A stretch of DNA of 64,000 bases, from contig NZ_FRBP01000001.1 in the NCBI RefSeq assembly GCF_900142645.1, forward strand, positions 1-64,000. Reading direction: 5' to 3'. Origin of the DNA: Eubacterium callanderi (GTDB lineage Bacteria; Bacillota; Clostridia; Eubacteriales; Eubacteriaceae). The number at the start of each line of letters is the position of its first letter. Position 1 is the first letter of the stretch. The position numbers and the translations under genes were made by a program. Below the pieces are notes generated by a model. It was not told the DNA's origin and ran no database searches. It was given only the letters and a program-made list of their open reading frames with translations. Of this stretch, positions 32,252-41,184 are shown piece by piece.

Positions 32252-33346
32252 TTATCCCAAGTATTCCTTACCGAGGCTGTCCGCGACCATAATCGCCGCG
32301 TAAACAGAATCAGCGGTTACCTCAAATGGCATATTGTGAATGGATTCGTCCGGGACAGTAGAAGCTTCAGCCACTGCACGGATCTTTTCTTCTGTGACTT
32401 CTTCAACGCCAAGTTCCTTGAGCGTTACCGGCAGTCCTACTGACAGGCAGAATTCCAATACTTCCTCGATTTCTTCTACTGGCGCGTCTTCCAGAACAAG
32501 CTGAACCAGTGTGCCAAAGGCTACTTTTTCGCCATGATACATATGGTGGCATTCCGGCAATACGGTAAAGCCGTTGTGGATCGCGTGGGCGCCTGCCAGG
32601 CCGCCGCTTTCAAACCCGATACCGCTGAGCAGTGTGTTGGCTTCGATAATTTTTTCAAGCGACTTGGTACAGCAGTTATTATCAGCTGCCAGCTTGGCCA
32701 TAAAGCCCTCTTCAATCAGCGTGTCATAGCAAAGCTCTGCCAGATTCTGTGCCGCCATTGTCGTGGTGCCAGCCGCGCAGGTAGAGGCGTTGCTGGCTTC
32801 GCAGGCGCGCGCTTCAAAATAGGTCGCCAGTGCGTCGCCCATTCCGGCAACAACCAGACGCGACGGTGATTTCGCGATAATGTCGGTATCAACCAGAACA
32901 AGATTTGGGTTTTGTTTTAAGAACAAATAGCTTTCAAACACGCCGTCTTCGGTGTAAATAACCGACAGGGCGCTGCACGGCGCATCGGTGGAGGCAATGG
33001 TCGGGACAATCACAACCGGCAGGTCGTGATAATAGCCTACGGCCTTGATGGTATCAAAGGTCTTTCCGCCCCCTACACCAATCACAACATCAATCCCTTT
33101 TTCCTTACAGACCGCGCCGATCCGGTCGATTTCTTTCTTACAGCATTCCCGGTTAAAAGCTTCATAATCAACGGATACGCCGCTTCCCTCAAAGCTTTTG
33201 TCGAGCACAGCCTGATTTCGTTTCAGGCCGCTGTCTGTAATCAGGCAGAGTGCCTTTTTCCCCAATGCAGAAACATACTCTCCTAAACGGTACAATTCAC
33301 CGGACCCCTGAACATATTTGCTTGGTGAAATTAAAATCTGAGCCAT
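32252..33346 (-). CDS. gldA: glycerol dehydrogenase
   Basis: 364 aa, the usual length of iron/zinc-dependent GldA. NAD-binding motifs are VIGVGGGKTFDTIKAVGYY and VVIVPTIASTDAPCSALSVI. Metal ligands are visible in GMGDALATYFEAR (Asp ~171), GGLAGAHAIHNGF (His ~254) and CHHMYHGEKVAFG (His ~271). It oxidises glycerol to dihydroxyacetone with NAD. AGGAGGTAATT precedes the ATG. It is a monocistronic unit. Confidence 0.92.
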   Translation of the reverse strand: MAQILISPSKYVQGSGELYRLGEYVSALGKKALCLITDSGLKRNQAVLDKSFEGSGVSVDYEAFNRECCKKEIDRIGAVCKEKGIDVVIGVGGGKTFDTIKAVGYYHDLPVVIVPTIASTDAPCSALSVIYTEDGVFESYLFLKQNPNLVLVDTDIIAKSPSRLVVAGMGDALATYFEARACEASNASTCAAGTTTMAAQNLAELCYDTLIEEGFMAKLAADNNCCTKSLEKIIEANTLLSGIGFESGGLAGAHAIHNGFTVLPECHHMYHGEKVAFGTLVQLVLEDAPVEEIEEVLEFCLSVGLPVTLKELGVEEVTEEKIRAVAEASTVPDESIHNMPFEVTADSVYAAIMVADSLGKEYLG

Positions 33347-33534
33347 AATTACCTCCTCATGTTTGTAAAATTAGAGAACGAGCTGTCTTATTAGCACCAG
33401 CCATTCTTTACTTAATATTATAAAAGATTTTTCTTAATACTTCCATGCTGTTTCTCTCAATAACCTTTTTTTACTATTTATCCTCTAATTTTTACAGGTA
33501 AATAAAAGTACAACCTGTAAAAAAGGTCATTGTT

Positions 33535-35442
33535 CTATTTTTCCTTCTGCTGACGGTAGTCACTCTCATGTTTAAACACCGCCGCTCCCAGTATCAGCAC
33601 AGCCAGGGCTGCCGCGGCAAAAATAGCCGCTCCAGCCTTGTTGTCAAAGACTCCGGTTGGGGCATTCTCACCTGTTCCGGTTATATTCTGGGTACCTGAC
33701 GTTTGTTTTGGGTCCTCCTCAGAGGGATCCGTCATGGAATTCTGATTCTCAACCGCTTCATTTCCGGGCTGTGTTCCGGTATCCCCGCTGCCCCCCACGG
33801 CTTTCAGATTTTTTTCACTCATCAAGGCTGCCCACTCCTCCTTGCCCGAATGGTTTGTGATATAGCGCATCACCGCCTCCTCAGAAGCACCGTATTGGTT
33901 AAGCTCTGGCTTGACCGCCAGCTCAGGGTATTTGGAGGCGTTTGAAGCCACAAACTGGTTGGTCACCACGGTATAGGTACTGTCAAGATCAAGGGGAGCG
34001 CCGCCGATATCTACGGATACCAGCCGGTTGTCCAAAGACCTGGCTGGGTCATAGGCCACCTTCATACCGCCAATCTGCAGATAGGAACCGCCGCCGTTTG
34101 CAGGCCATTCGTGTTTTCCTTCCTGATAAGCCTTTAGGTTATTCGCCCCCATTTCAAGAGACTTTTCCAGAATGCTTTTCAGATCGGCCCCGGTAATTTT
34201 TTTGGTCACCAGATAATTGCCAAAGGGGGAAACGCCAATAACGCTGCCCTTAGTAATATCCCCTGCTGCAATGGACGCTCGAATCCCTCCGCAGTTCTCA
34301 AAGGCAATATCAGCTCCCGTCGTCTCCAGATAAGCTGAGGTAATCACCCTCCCCAGGTTTGTTTCTTCAGTATAGGTTTTAATCGCGCTGCCCTCCAGCG
34401 GTACGTCGGTTTTCCCAACAACCTGGTTTAAAACAGGCTTCTGCCGCGCTTCAATGTCTTCAATGATTTTTGAGACTTCCCAGTTTGATTCATACGCCTC
34501 AGCATCCGCCGGCGAAATAACGCGGCCGACTGTGTTGACGATTTTACGGCTGTCAGGCTCGTAAAAAATTTTCACAATACCGGCATTGCTGAAATAGGCG
34601 CCAGTCTGGGCAATCAATGTGTTTCCCACCACTTCGTCATACTGCGCATGCGTATGTCCGTCAATGATGACATTAATTTCCGGCACTGCCTTCGCAATGT
34701 CCCGGCTGCTCAGCATGCCTTCCTTTTCAGTCATTCCAATATGGGTAAGTGCGATAATAACATCACATTTTTCATCGTTTTTCAGTTTACTAACGGTCTT
34801 TTTCGCCGCTTCCACAGCATCGTCAAATCGGACATCCTTTACATTTTCCGGCGCGGTTGAGCTGTAAATATCCGGGCTGATCAGTCCGAAAACACCAACC
34901 TTTACCGAGACTTCCTCACCACGCGTTACGGTTTTTGTCATGTAAGGCTGAAAATAATTCTGACCATCGGAGGCATTAACGACATTGGCGTTAAGCAGCT
35001 TAAAATTCTTTTGGGCCTTATCGGCCCTGCCCTCTGAATCCTCCGTTTTAACAGCTGGTTCTTCCGTTCCCAGCGCCTTCAACGCTGCTGCGCCGTAATT
35101 AAAATCATGATTTCCAGGACATACCGCATCATATCCAACTGCACGGAGCAGCTCCGCAGTGCTTTTCCCCTGTTCAATCGTCGCAAAAGGCAGGCCGTGG
35201 AATGCATCCCCTGCATCCAGTATCAAATCTGCATTCTCCTTATCGGCAATGGCCTTGACCTTTTCAAAGCCAACCGTACTGGCGCTGTTTTTATATTGTC
35301 CATGCGTATCGTTGGTGTGCACAATGGTCAGCGCGATGGTTCCATCTGGCGGATTATCGTTACCATCCTGGGCAAAGGCGGGGTTCACGCCGGCCAGAAA
35401 CAGTAGGGCCGCCAAAGTAATGGCTAATATTTTTTTATACAT
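33535..35442 (-). CDS. surface 5'-nucleotidase / UDP-sugar hydrolase
   Basis: 635 aa. A signal peptide (~1-25, ending NPAFAQDG) is followed by a metallophosphatase domain (~35-300: IVHTNDTHGQYKN, LDAGDAFHG, CPGNHDFNYG, THIGMTE, DGHTHAQYD) and a 5-nucleotidase C-terminal domain (~345-530, ending near ANGGGSYLQIGGMKVAYD). A Thr/Asn-rich linker leads to GENAPTGVFDNKAGAAIFAA, a hydrophobic helix and a charged tail. The APTG segment suggests a non-canonical sorting signal similar to that at 7734. The enzyme releases nucleosides from extracellular nucleotides. Confidence 0.9.
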   Translation of the reverse strand: MYKKILAITLAALLFLAGVNPAFAQDGNDNPPDGTIALTIVHTNDTHGQYKNSASTVGFEKVKAIADKENADLILDAGDAFHGLPFATIEQGKSTAELLRAVGYDAVCPGNHDFNYGAAALKALGTEEPAVKTEDSEGRADKAQKNFKLLNANVVNASDGQNYFQPYMTKTVTRGEEVSVKVGVFGLISPDIYSSTAPENVKDVRFDDAVEAAKKTVSKLKNDEKCDVIIALTHIGMTEKEGMLSSRDIAKAVPEINVIIDGHTHAQYDEVVGNTLIAQTGAYFSNAGIVKIFYEPDSRKIVNTVGRVISPADAEAYESNWEVSKIIEDIEARQKPVLNQVVGKTDVPLEGSAIKTYTEETNLGRVITSAYLETTGADIAFENCGGIRASIAAGDITKGSVIGVSPFGNYLVTKKITGADLKSILEKSLEMGANNLKAYQEGKHEWPANGGGSYLQIGGMKVAYDPARSLDNRLVSVDIGGAPLDLDSTYTVVTNQFVASNASKYPELAVKPELNQYGASEEAVMRYITNHSGKEEWAALMSEKNLKAVGGSGDTGTQPGNEAVENQNSMTDPSEEDPKQTSGTQNITGTGENAPTGVFDNKAGAAIFAAAALAVLILGAAVFKHESDYRQQKEK

Positions 35443-35521
35443 TATAATCTCCTCATCATTCGGGTGCTTTATTCTAATCTATCAAGGTATTATATCATGT
35501 TTTCCCATTAAAATAAATTTA

Positions 35522-35556
35522 AAAAAGATGATACGGCGTTCTGCCGCATCATCTTT
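35522..35556. terminator. GATRCGGC-family terminator
   Basis: AAAGATGATACGGC with GCCGCATCATCTTT around loop GTTCT, six bases after the BMP lipoprotein stop. Confidence 0.85.
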
Positions 35557-35561
35557 CCGTA

Positions 35562-36608
35562 TTATTCTTCTTCGGTATGGCCATTGAAGGCGTCCAGCTC
35601 AGCCTGGGTTTCAGGTACCCTGACGCTTCCGTCAGAAATCGCCTTCTGCCATGTATCATATATGGACTGAAGCTCCGGTGTAATATTGCCGCCTGCGCTG
35701 CCAAGGGTAATTCCCCCGTTTCCCACACCATACTCGTAAATGCCGCCCTTAAAACTGCCGTCCATCTGCATTTTTACAGCGTCGTAAGCTGCGTTGTCAA
35801 CATTTTTGACCATTGAGCACAGGATCGTCGGCGCAAACTGCGGATAGACAACCGCCTGGTCCTGATCAACGCCGATAAACCAGTAACCGCCAGACGCGGC
35901 GTTTTCTATGACGCCGATATTCGAGCCGCCCGCAAAGCCGAAAATAACGCCGGCTCCCTGATTGTGCTGTTCTCCGGCCACCTGCCCCGCCTTTTCGGCA
36001 TCATTAAAGCTGCCGATATTGCTGCTCACCACAACATTTTCCGGAGAAACGGCTTTAATGCCGGCGCGGTAGCCAATCTCCGCGCTCTTTACCACAGGAA
36101 TATCCATACCACCGATGAACCCCTGAACCCCTGAAGTGTCATTGGCCGATGCCGCCAGAACGCCCATCAGAAAAGCACCCTGGGCATTGTCAAAATTCAT
36201 CGAAACAAAATTTGCCGGCAAATCAGCTCCCGCGTTTTTTGGGGTGGTTCCGTCAATCAACGCAAAATGGATATCTGGATTTTGAGCCGCCGCTGCCAGC
36301 AGCTGATCACTGTGGCCTGTCACACTAATGATCATCGCCGGTTTTGCCTGAATCGCAGCCTTAAGATTCTCATTGTATTGATCATCCGTCTCACTCTGAA
36401 GAATTTTCAGGTCGTACTTCAGCTCACGGGCGCCCTTTCGCAGGCCGTTGATGATACTGCTGTTAAAAGAACCATCCTCAACACCTCCGACACCGGCCGC
36501 AAACATGATAACGGGTTCCTCATAAGCCTTTTCACTGTCCTTTGTCTGACATCCACCAAAACTGAGGGCAGTCAGCAGTATGAGGATAACCGCTGCCAGC
36601 CGTTTCAT
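35562..36608 (-). CDS. BMP/PnrA-like substrate-binding lipoprotein
   Basis: 348 aa. The lipobox LSFGGC (Cys ~20) follows a short hydrophobic leader. The mature part matches the basic-membrane-protein (PnrA/Med) fold: VGGVEDGSFNSSIINGLRKG, ISVTGHSDQLLAAAAQNPD, FALIDGT, GFIGGMDIPVV and WFIGVDQDQAVVYPQ. Members bind purine nucleosides for ABC uptake. No ABC genes follow, so it is orphaned in the window. Upstream stands a surface 5'-nucleotidase unit that would generate nucleosides. The ATG overlaps the trxB stop by four bases. Confidence 0.87.
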   Translation of the reverse strand: MKRLAAVILILLTALSFGGCQTKDSEKAYEEPVIMFAAGVGGVEDGSFNSSIINGLRKGARELKYDLKILQSETDDQYNENLKAAIQAKPAMIISVTGHSDQLLAAAAQNPDIHFALIDGTTPKNAGADLPANFVSMNFDNAQGAFLMGVLAASANDTSGVQGFIGGMDIPVVKSAEIGYRAGIKAVSPENVVVSSNIGSFNDAEKAGQVAGEQHNQGAGVIFGFAGGSNIGVIENAASGGYWFIGVDQDQAVVYPQFAPTILCSMVKNVDNAAYDAVKMQMDGSFKGGIYEYGVGNGGITLGSAGGNITPELQSIYDTWQKAISDGSVRVPETQAELDAFNGHTEEE

Positions 36609-37537
36609 GATTCTGCCACTTCCGAGTAATCCTCAATATATTTGATGGCGCTGACAGCCGCAATCGCTCCATCTCCCGCCGCTGTCACCACCTGCCGCAG
36701 AGATTTACGGCGCACATCGCCAGCAGCAAAGACGCCTGGAATGTTGGTGCACATATCTTCATCGGTGATCAGGTAGTCCCGTGCATCCTTTTCTAAAGTG
36801 CCAACAAAGTACTGAGTGTGTGGGATCTGGCCGACATAGACAAACACCCCCTGTACCGGGATCTCTGTCAGAGCGCCGTCCTTAACATTTTTAACCACAA
36901 TGCTCTGGACCAGCCCATCGCCTTTAATCTCCTCAACCACGCTGTCCCATACAAAGCGGATTTTTTCATTTTCCATGGCGCGCTCCTGAAGAACCTTAGC
37001 GGCACGCAGCTTGTCTCTGCGGTGGATAACCGTTACTTTAGACGCAAATTTGGTCAGATAAATGGCTTCCTCAATGGCCGTGTCGCCGCCACCGACAACC
37101 GCAATTTCAAGGTTCCTGAAAAAATTGGCGTCGCAGGTAGCGCAGTAGGAGACGCCCAGTCCACGAAACTCAAGCTCTCCCGGGCAGCCAAGCAGTTTTG
37201 GCTGGGCGCCCGTTGCTACGATAATCGCCTTTGTCTGATATACCGTACTGCTTGTGGTTACCTCAAAGGTCTGTCCGGTTTTTTCAAAATATTTAAACTC
37301 TTCCGTTTGAAATTCAACGCCAAAATCCACACACTGCTCCCTCATTCTCTCAGTAAGAGAAGGGCCAGTGGTATCTGCCGGCGCTCCGGGATAATTTTCG
37401 ACCTCCCAGCTGGTAGCGATCTGACCGCCAAAGCCGCCCTTTTCAAGAATGAGTGTGCGCATCTGCCCTCTGGCGGCATATAAACCCGCCGCCAGCCCGG
37501 CAGGGCCACTCCCGATAATGATAATATCATAATGCAT
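36605..37537 (-). CDS. trxB: thioredoxin-disulfide reductase
   Basis: 310 aa. The FAD motif IIIGSGPAGLAAGLYAARG (~6-25), the redox pair in SYCATCDANFF (CATC ~135), the NADPH motif AVVGGGDTAIEEAIYL (~152) and the C-terminal FAD motif PGVFAAGDVRRKSLRQV (~275) are all intact. It reduces thioredoxin with NADPH. It is wedged between the BMP lipoprotein gene (four-base overlap) and the transporter gene (one-base overlap), so it is translated from the same mRNA. Confidence 0.95.
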   Translation of the reverse strand: MHYDIIIIGSGPAGLAAGLYAARGQMRTLILEKGGFGGQIATSWEVENYPGAPADTTGPSLTERMREQCVDFGVEFQTEEFKYFEKTGQTFEVTTSSTVYQTKAIIVATGAQPKLLGCPGELEFRGLGVSYCATCDANFFRNLEIAVVGGGDTAIEEAIYLTKFASKVTVIHRRDKLRAAKVLQERAMENEKIRFVWDSVVEEIKGDGLVQSIVVKNVKDGALTEIPVQGVFVYVGQIPHTQYFVGTLEKDARDYLITDEDMCTNIPGVFAAGDVRRKSLRQVVTAAGDGAIAAVSAIKYIEDYSEVAES

Positions 37538-39252
37538 TAGTAAATTACCTCCTCAATTTTGTTGACGCCGCGCTGCTCCTTAAGCTCCAATATGTCATTG
37601 GCAATATTGGACGCATGGTCGCCGACACGCTCAATGTTCGCCAGCAGATCAAGATATACAACACCCGCGTAGGCGTTACACTGTCCTTTATTCAGGCGGC
37701 GGATATGTTCATTTTTGAGCTTATCGGTCAGCGCGTCAATCTGGTCTTCTTCGTTTAAGACACGTTCGCAGAGGCTTCTGTCCTCTGTCTCAATCATCTG
37801 GCTCACATCGTTCAATGTTCTGTTTGTAAACTCAATGAGATTTTCCAGATCGGTTGTCGCAACATCACTCAGGGCGATTTTTTCACGATTTTTCATTTCA
37901 GCCAGCTCACTGATATTTTCAGCATGATCTCCGATACGTTCCAGGTCATGGCTTCCCTTCAGATAAAAGGCCAGACGGTCATTTTCCTGTTCCGATACAT
38001 TCATATTTGAAAGCCTGACCGTAAAGTCCATAATACCATGCTCAAATTCGTCAATGCGTTCTTCACGCTCAATAATCTTTTCAATCAGTTTTTCATCACC
38101 TGTCATGACTGCGTCACAGGCAGTTTTAAAGTTTTTCTTTGCCATTTTGCTCAGGCGGATGACCTCCTTGCCAACCTGGCCAAGGGCAACCGACGGGTTA
38201 TTGAGAAGACGTTCGTCCAGCTGCAGCCCCTTTTCCTCTTCGGCTGTGGGAAACATTTTTTCCAGCAGCGTTACAAACCGGTCAATAATCGGCAGCAGCA
38301 CAATGGTATTGGCCACATTAAAGAAGGTATGTGACATGGCGATCTGGCGCGCGACATTGGGCAGTACCTGACCCGTCTCTGTGATCGTCGTTCCTGAAAT
38401 ATTGACAATCAACTCATAAATCGGATTGACAACCGCAACTGCATCAATAATACCCAGTACTATCATTACCCATACCGCTCCGAAAATATTCACAAAAAGG
38501 TGGATGAAGGCCGCGTTTCTGGCCGCGGTGGATGTTCCGATGCTGGATAAGAGCGCGGTGACACAGGTCCCGATGTTTGTACCGATCATAATCGGAATAC
38601 AGATCTGGATCGCGTCTGTTCCGCCGACGCCAGCGAAAACGCCGGAAATAGCCAGAGCCTGAAGCAGACCGAGTGTCGCGCCGGAGCTCTGCATAATGCC
38701 CGTGATGATTGTGCCCAGCAGCAGACCGAAAATCGGGTTTTTGCCATAGGTCGTTAGCAGATGTATAAACTCCGGGCTGTCATTTAATGGCTCCATGGTT
38801 GAAGACATCAGATTGACGCCGAAGAACAAAATCCCAAAGCCCAGCAGAATACTCCCCAGATCCCGCGCGCTTTTCTTTTTGGCAAAAAGAGCCATAAAGG
38901 TACCCACACCGATAAAAAAGGGTGCGACCGCTGTGACGTTGAAGGCAATGAGCTGTGCCATTACGGTGGTCCCAATATTGGCTCCCAGAATAATCCCAGC
39001 CGCCTGGGTAAGCGTCATCAGTGATGCATTAACAAAACCAACCACCATAACCGTCGTGGTGCTGGAGCTCTGAACCATAATGGTGACAATGATCCCACAC
39101 AGCACAGCTTTAAAGCGATTGTTTGTCAAAATCTCCAAAAGATGCTTCATCTTATTACCGGCAACAATCTTTAAGCCCTCACTCATCAGATGCATCCCAT
39201 AGATAAACATCCCCAGGCCCCCAAAAAGACCAATAAACATCGATAATGTCAT
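37537..39252 (-). CDS. Na/Pi-cotransporter family protein with PhoU-like C-terminal domain
   Basis: 571 aa from ATG 39252, which follows GGAGGAAAGT; the longer frame to 39453 has no ribosome site. The N-terminal ~320 residues hold two inverted NptA repeats: GGLGMFIYGMHLMSEGLK, MVQSSSTTTVMVVGFVNASL, GANIGTTVMAQLIAF, then GIMQSSGATLGLLQAL and MIGTNIGTCVTALLSS. Residues ~345-560 form PhoU-like helices. It imports phosphate with sodium or acts in efflux. Its stop overlaps the trxB start by one base. Confidence 0.9.
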   Translation of the reverse strand: MTLSMFIGLFGGLGMFIYGMHLMSEGLKIVAGNKMKHLLEILTNNRFKAVLCGIIVTIMVQSSSTTTVMVVGFVNASLMTLTQAAGIILGANIGTTVMAQLIAFNVTAVAPFFIGVGTFMALFAKKKSARDLGSILLGFGILFFGVNLMSSTMEPLNDSPEFIHLLTTYGKNPIFGLLLGTIITGIMQSSGATLGLLQALAISGVFAGVGGTDAIQICIPIMIGTNIGTCVTALLSSIGTSTAARNAAFIHLFVNIFGAVWVMIVLGIIDAVAVVNPIYELIVNISGTTITETGQVLPNVARQIAMSHTFFNVANTIVLLPIIDRFVTLLEKMFPTAEEEKGLQLDERLLNNPSVALGQVGKEVIRLSKMAKKNFKTACDAVMTGDEKLIEKIIEREERIDEFEHGIMDFTVRLSNMNVSEQENDRLAFYLKGSHDLERIGDHAENISELAEMKNREKIALSDVATTDLENLIEFTNRTLNDVSQMIETEDRSLCERVLNEEDQIDALTDKLKNEHIRRLNKGQCNAYAGVVYLDLLANIERVGDHASNIANDILELKEQRGVNKIEEVIY

Positions 39253-39439
39253 ACTTTCCTCCACATAAGCATAATCTCGTTTTCTGTACTTTTTCTTAAA
39301 CACACTTATAGGTATTTTAACACTAATCGCTCTGTTTTTTAACAACAAATTTACTTTTTTATAAATTATTTTTAGGCACTGTTTTTTGATAGAAACTGTG
39401 GTAAAATAGTAGGATAAACGAAATTTGTAGGAGGATACT

Positions 39440-40825
39440 ATGTCTGCATTCACGATGAATGAAATTGTCAGCCTGGCAAAAATGAGAGGAATCGTTTTTC
39501 CAGGATCTGAAATTTATGATGGTCTCGCCAACAGCTGGGACTACGGCCCGATCGGGGTCGAAATGAAGAATAATGTAAAAAGAGCCTGGTGGAAGAAATT
39601 CGTCCAGGAATCACCTTATAATGTCGGCCTTGACGCTGCGATTCTGATGAATCCGAAAACCTGGGTTGCTTCCGGCCATGTCGGCGGCTTTAATGATCCG
39701 CTCATGGACTGCAAGTCCTGTAAAACACGTTTTCGCGCCGATAAGCTGATCGAAGACTATTTTCACGCAAAGGGTGAGGAAGCGGTTGTTGACGGCTGGT
39801 CCAATGAAAAAATGATGGATTTTATCCGCGAAAACCACATCAAGTGCCCCGAATGCGGCGCTGAAGACTTCACCGATATCCGCCAGTTTAACCTGATGTT
39901 TAAAACCTTCCAGGGTGTCACAGAGGACAGCTCATCCGAAATTTATCTGAGACCTGAAACCGCCCAGGGGATTTTCGTCAATTTTAAAAACGTACAGCGC
40001 ACGACCCGTAAAAAAATTCCTTTTGGTATTGGACAGATTGGTAAATCCTTCCGTAACGAAATCACGCCGGGTAACTTTATTTTCAGAACACGTGAATTTG
40101 AACAGATGGAGCTTGAATTTTTCTGCGAGCCCGGTACTGATCTCGAATGGTTTACCTACTGGAAGGACTTCTGCCGCAACTGGCTGTTCTCCCTTGGCAT
40201 GAAAGAGGAAAATGTCCGTTTCAGAGATCACGAAAAAGAGGAACTGTCCCACTACTCCAATGCCACTACCGATGTTGAGTTCCTGTTTCCCTTTGGCTGG
40301 GGTGAGCTCTGGGGCATCGCGGACCGTACCGACTTTGACCTCACACAGCATCAGAATGTTTCGGGCAAGGATATGCAGTACCAGGATCCGGTAACCAACG
40401 AAAAATACCTTCCCTATGTCATTGAACCATCTCTTGGGGCTGACCGTATGTTTTTGGCATTCCTGTGTAACGCCATGGAAAAGGAAACCCTTGAAAACGG
40501 CGAAGAACGAAATGTAATGAAGATACACCCCGCACTTTCTGCCTATAAAGCCGCTGTTCTCCCGCTGTCTAAAAAGCTCAGCGAAAAAGCAACGGAAGTA
40601 TATGCCCAGCTCGCTAAGCACTTCATGGTCGATTATGATGAAGCTGGCAGCATCGGCAAGCGTTACCGCCGTCAGGATGAAATTGGCACACCAATTTGTA
40701 TAACGGTAGATTTCGATACGCAGGAAGACAATGCCGTCACCCTGCGTGACCGTGATACCATGGAACAGGTCCGCCTGCCCATTGATGAAGTGGTCGGCTA
40801 TATTGAAAAGAAAATGGACTTCTAG
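39440..40825 (+). CDS. glyS: glycyl-tRNA synthetase, single-chain class II
   Basis: 461 aa. Class II motifs are visible: motif 1 in [20 protein letters not shown], motif 2 in [20 protein letters not shown], motif 3 in [13 protein letters not shown], and the anticodon-binding domain after ~345. An insert with [12 protein letters not shown] and CPECGAEDF carries four cysteines that suit zinc. It charges tRNA-Gly. ATG 39440 follows GTAGGAGGATACT. The upstream gap (~60 bases to the start signals) is too short for a T-box, so no tRNA-sensing leader is present. Confidence 0.95.
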   Translation: MSAFTMNEIVSLAKMRGIVFPGSEIYDGLANSWDYGPIGVEMKNNVKRAWWKKFVQESPYNVGLDAAILMNPKTWVASGHVGGFNDPLMDCKSCKTRFRADKLIEDYFHAKGEEAVVDGWSNEKMMDFIRENHIKCPECGAEDFTDIRQFNLMFKTFQGVTEDSSSEIYLRPETAQGIFVNFKNVQRTTRKKIPFGIGQIGKSFRNEITPGNFIFRTREFEQMELEFFCEPGTDLEWFTYWKDFCRNWLFSLGMKEENVRFRDHEKEELSHYSNATTDVEFLFPFGWGELWGIADRTDFDLTQHQNVSGKDMQYQDPVTNEKYLPYVIEPSLGADRMFLAFLCNAMEKETLENGEERNVMKIHPALSAYKAAVLPLSKKLSEKATEVYAQLAKHFMVDYDEAGSIGKRYRRQDEIGTPICITVDFDTQEDNAVTLRDRDTMEQVRLPIDEVVGYIEKKMDF

Positions 40826-40830
40826 AACAA

Positions 40831-40866
40831 AAAAGAAGATACGGCAAAACGCCGTATCTTCTTTTT
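40831..40866. terminator. GATRCGGC-family bidirectional terminator
   Basis: A perfect AAAAGAAGATACGGC stem with GCCGTATCTTCTTTT around loop AAAAC, between convergent glyS and the TfoX-C gene. Confidence 0.9.
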
Positions 40867-41144
40867 TAAAGCTCGTAAGTCATGTAAAACTCTTCCATGT
40901 CCTCTCTGGTCGATTCGTCCAGAGCATATTTTTTAACGTTCCGTATTGCACCCTCGAGGGCGGCCAGCTTGTTAAGATTCAGATTCTGGACACCGCCTCG
41001 TTTAAGCCGGAGAAAGGCCTCTTTGCTGCCAACCTTGCGCAGTTCGTCCGGGGTGTTGATCCCAACCTTTTTCAGGTCCTTTTCAAACCCAAGACCTATG
41101 TTTAACATGTCGTGCAATTCTTTAATCTGATCCAGTTCGTTCAT
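40866..41144 (-). CDS. TfoX C-terminal-domain protein
   Basis: 92 aa. The residues LNIGLGFEKDLKKVGINTPD, ELRKVGSKEAFLRLK and LNKLAALEGAIRN match the helix-hairpin-helix-like TfoX C-terminal domain (Sxy/TfoX family) without the N-terminal domain. In proteobacteria TfoX regulates competence; in Firmicutes the stand-alone domain has no assigned role. AGGAACAAAA precedes the ATG. It is a single gene between a terminator and the oxidoreductase gene. Confidence 0.8.
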   Translation of the reverse strand: MNELDQIKELHDMLNIGLGFEKDLKKVGINTPDELRKVGSKEAFLRLKRGGVQNLNLNKLAALEGAIRNVKKYALDESTREDMEEFYMTYEL

Positions 41145-41184
41145 TTTTGTTCCTCCATTTATATCATCGATTATTCAAATTTCA

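Noticed and set aside
39253-39439. T-box leader before glyS
   Set aside because: The gap before glyS is too short and lacks the T-box sequence and specifier stem.
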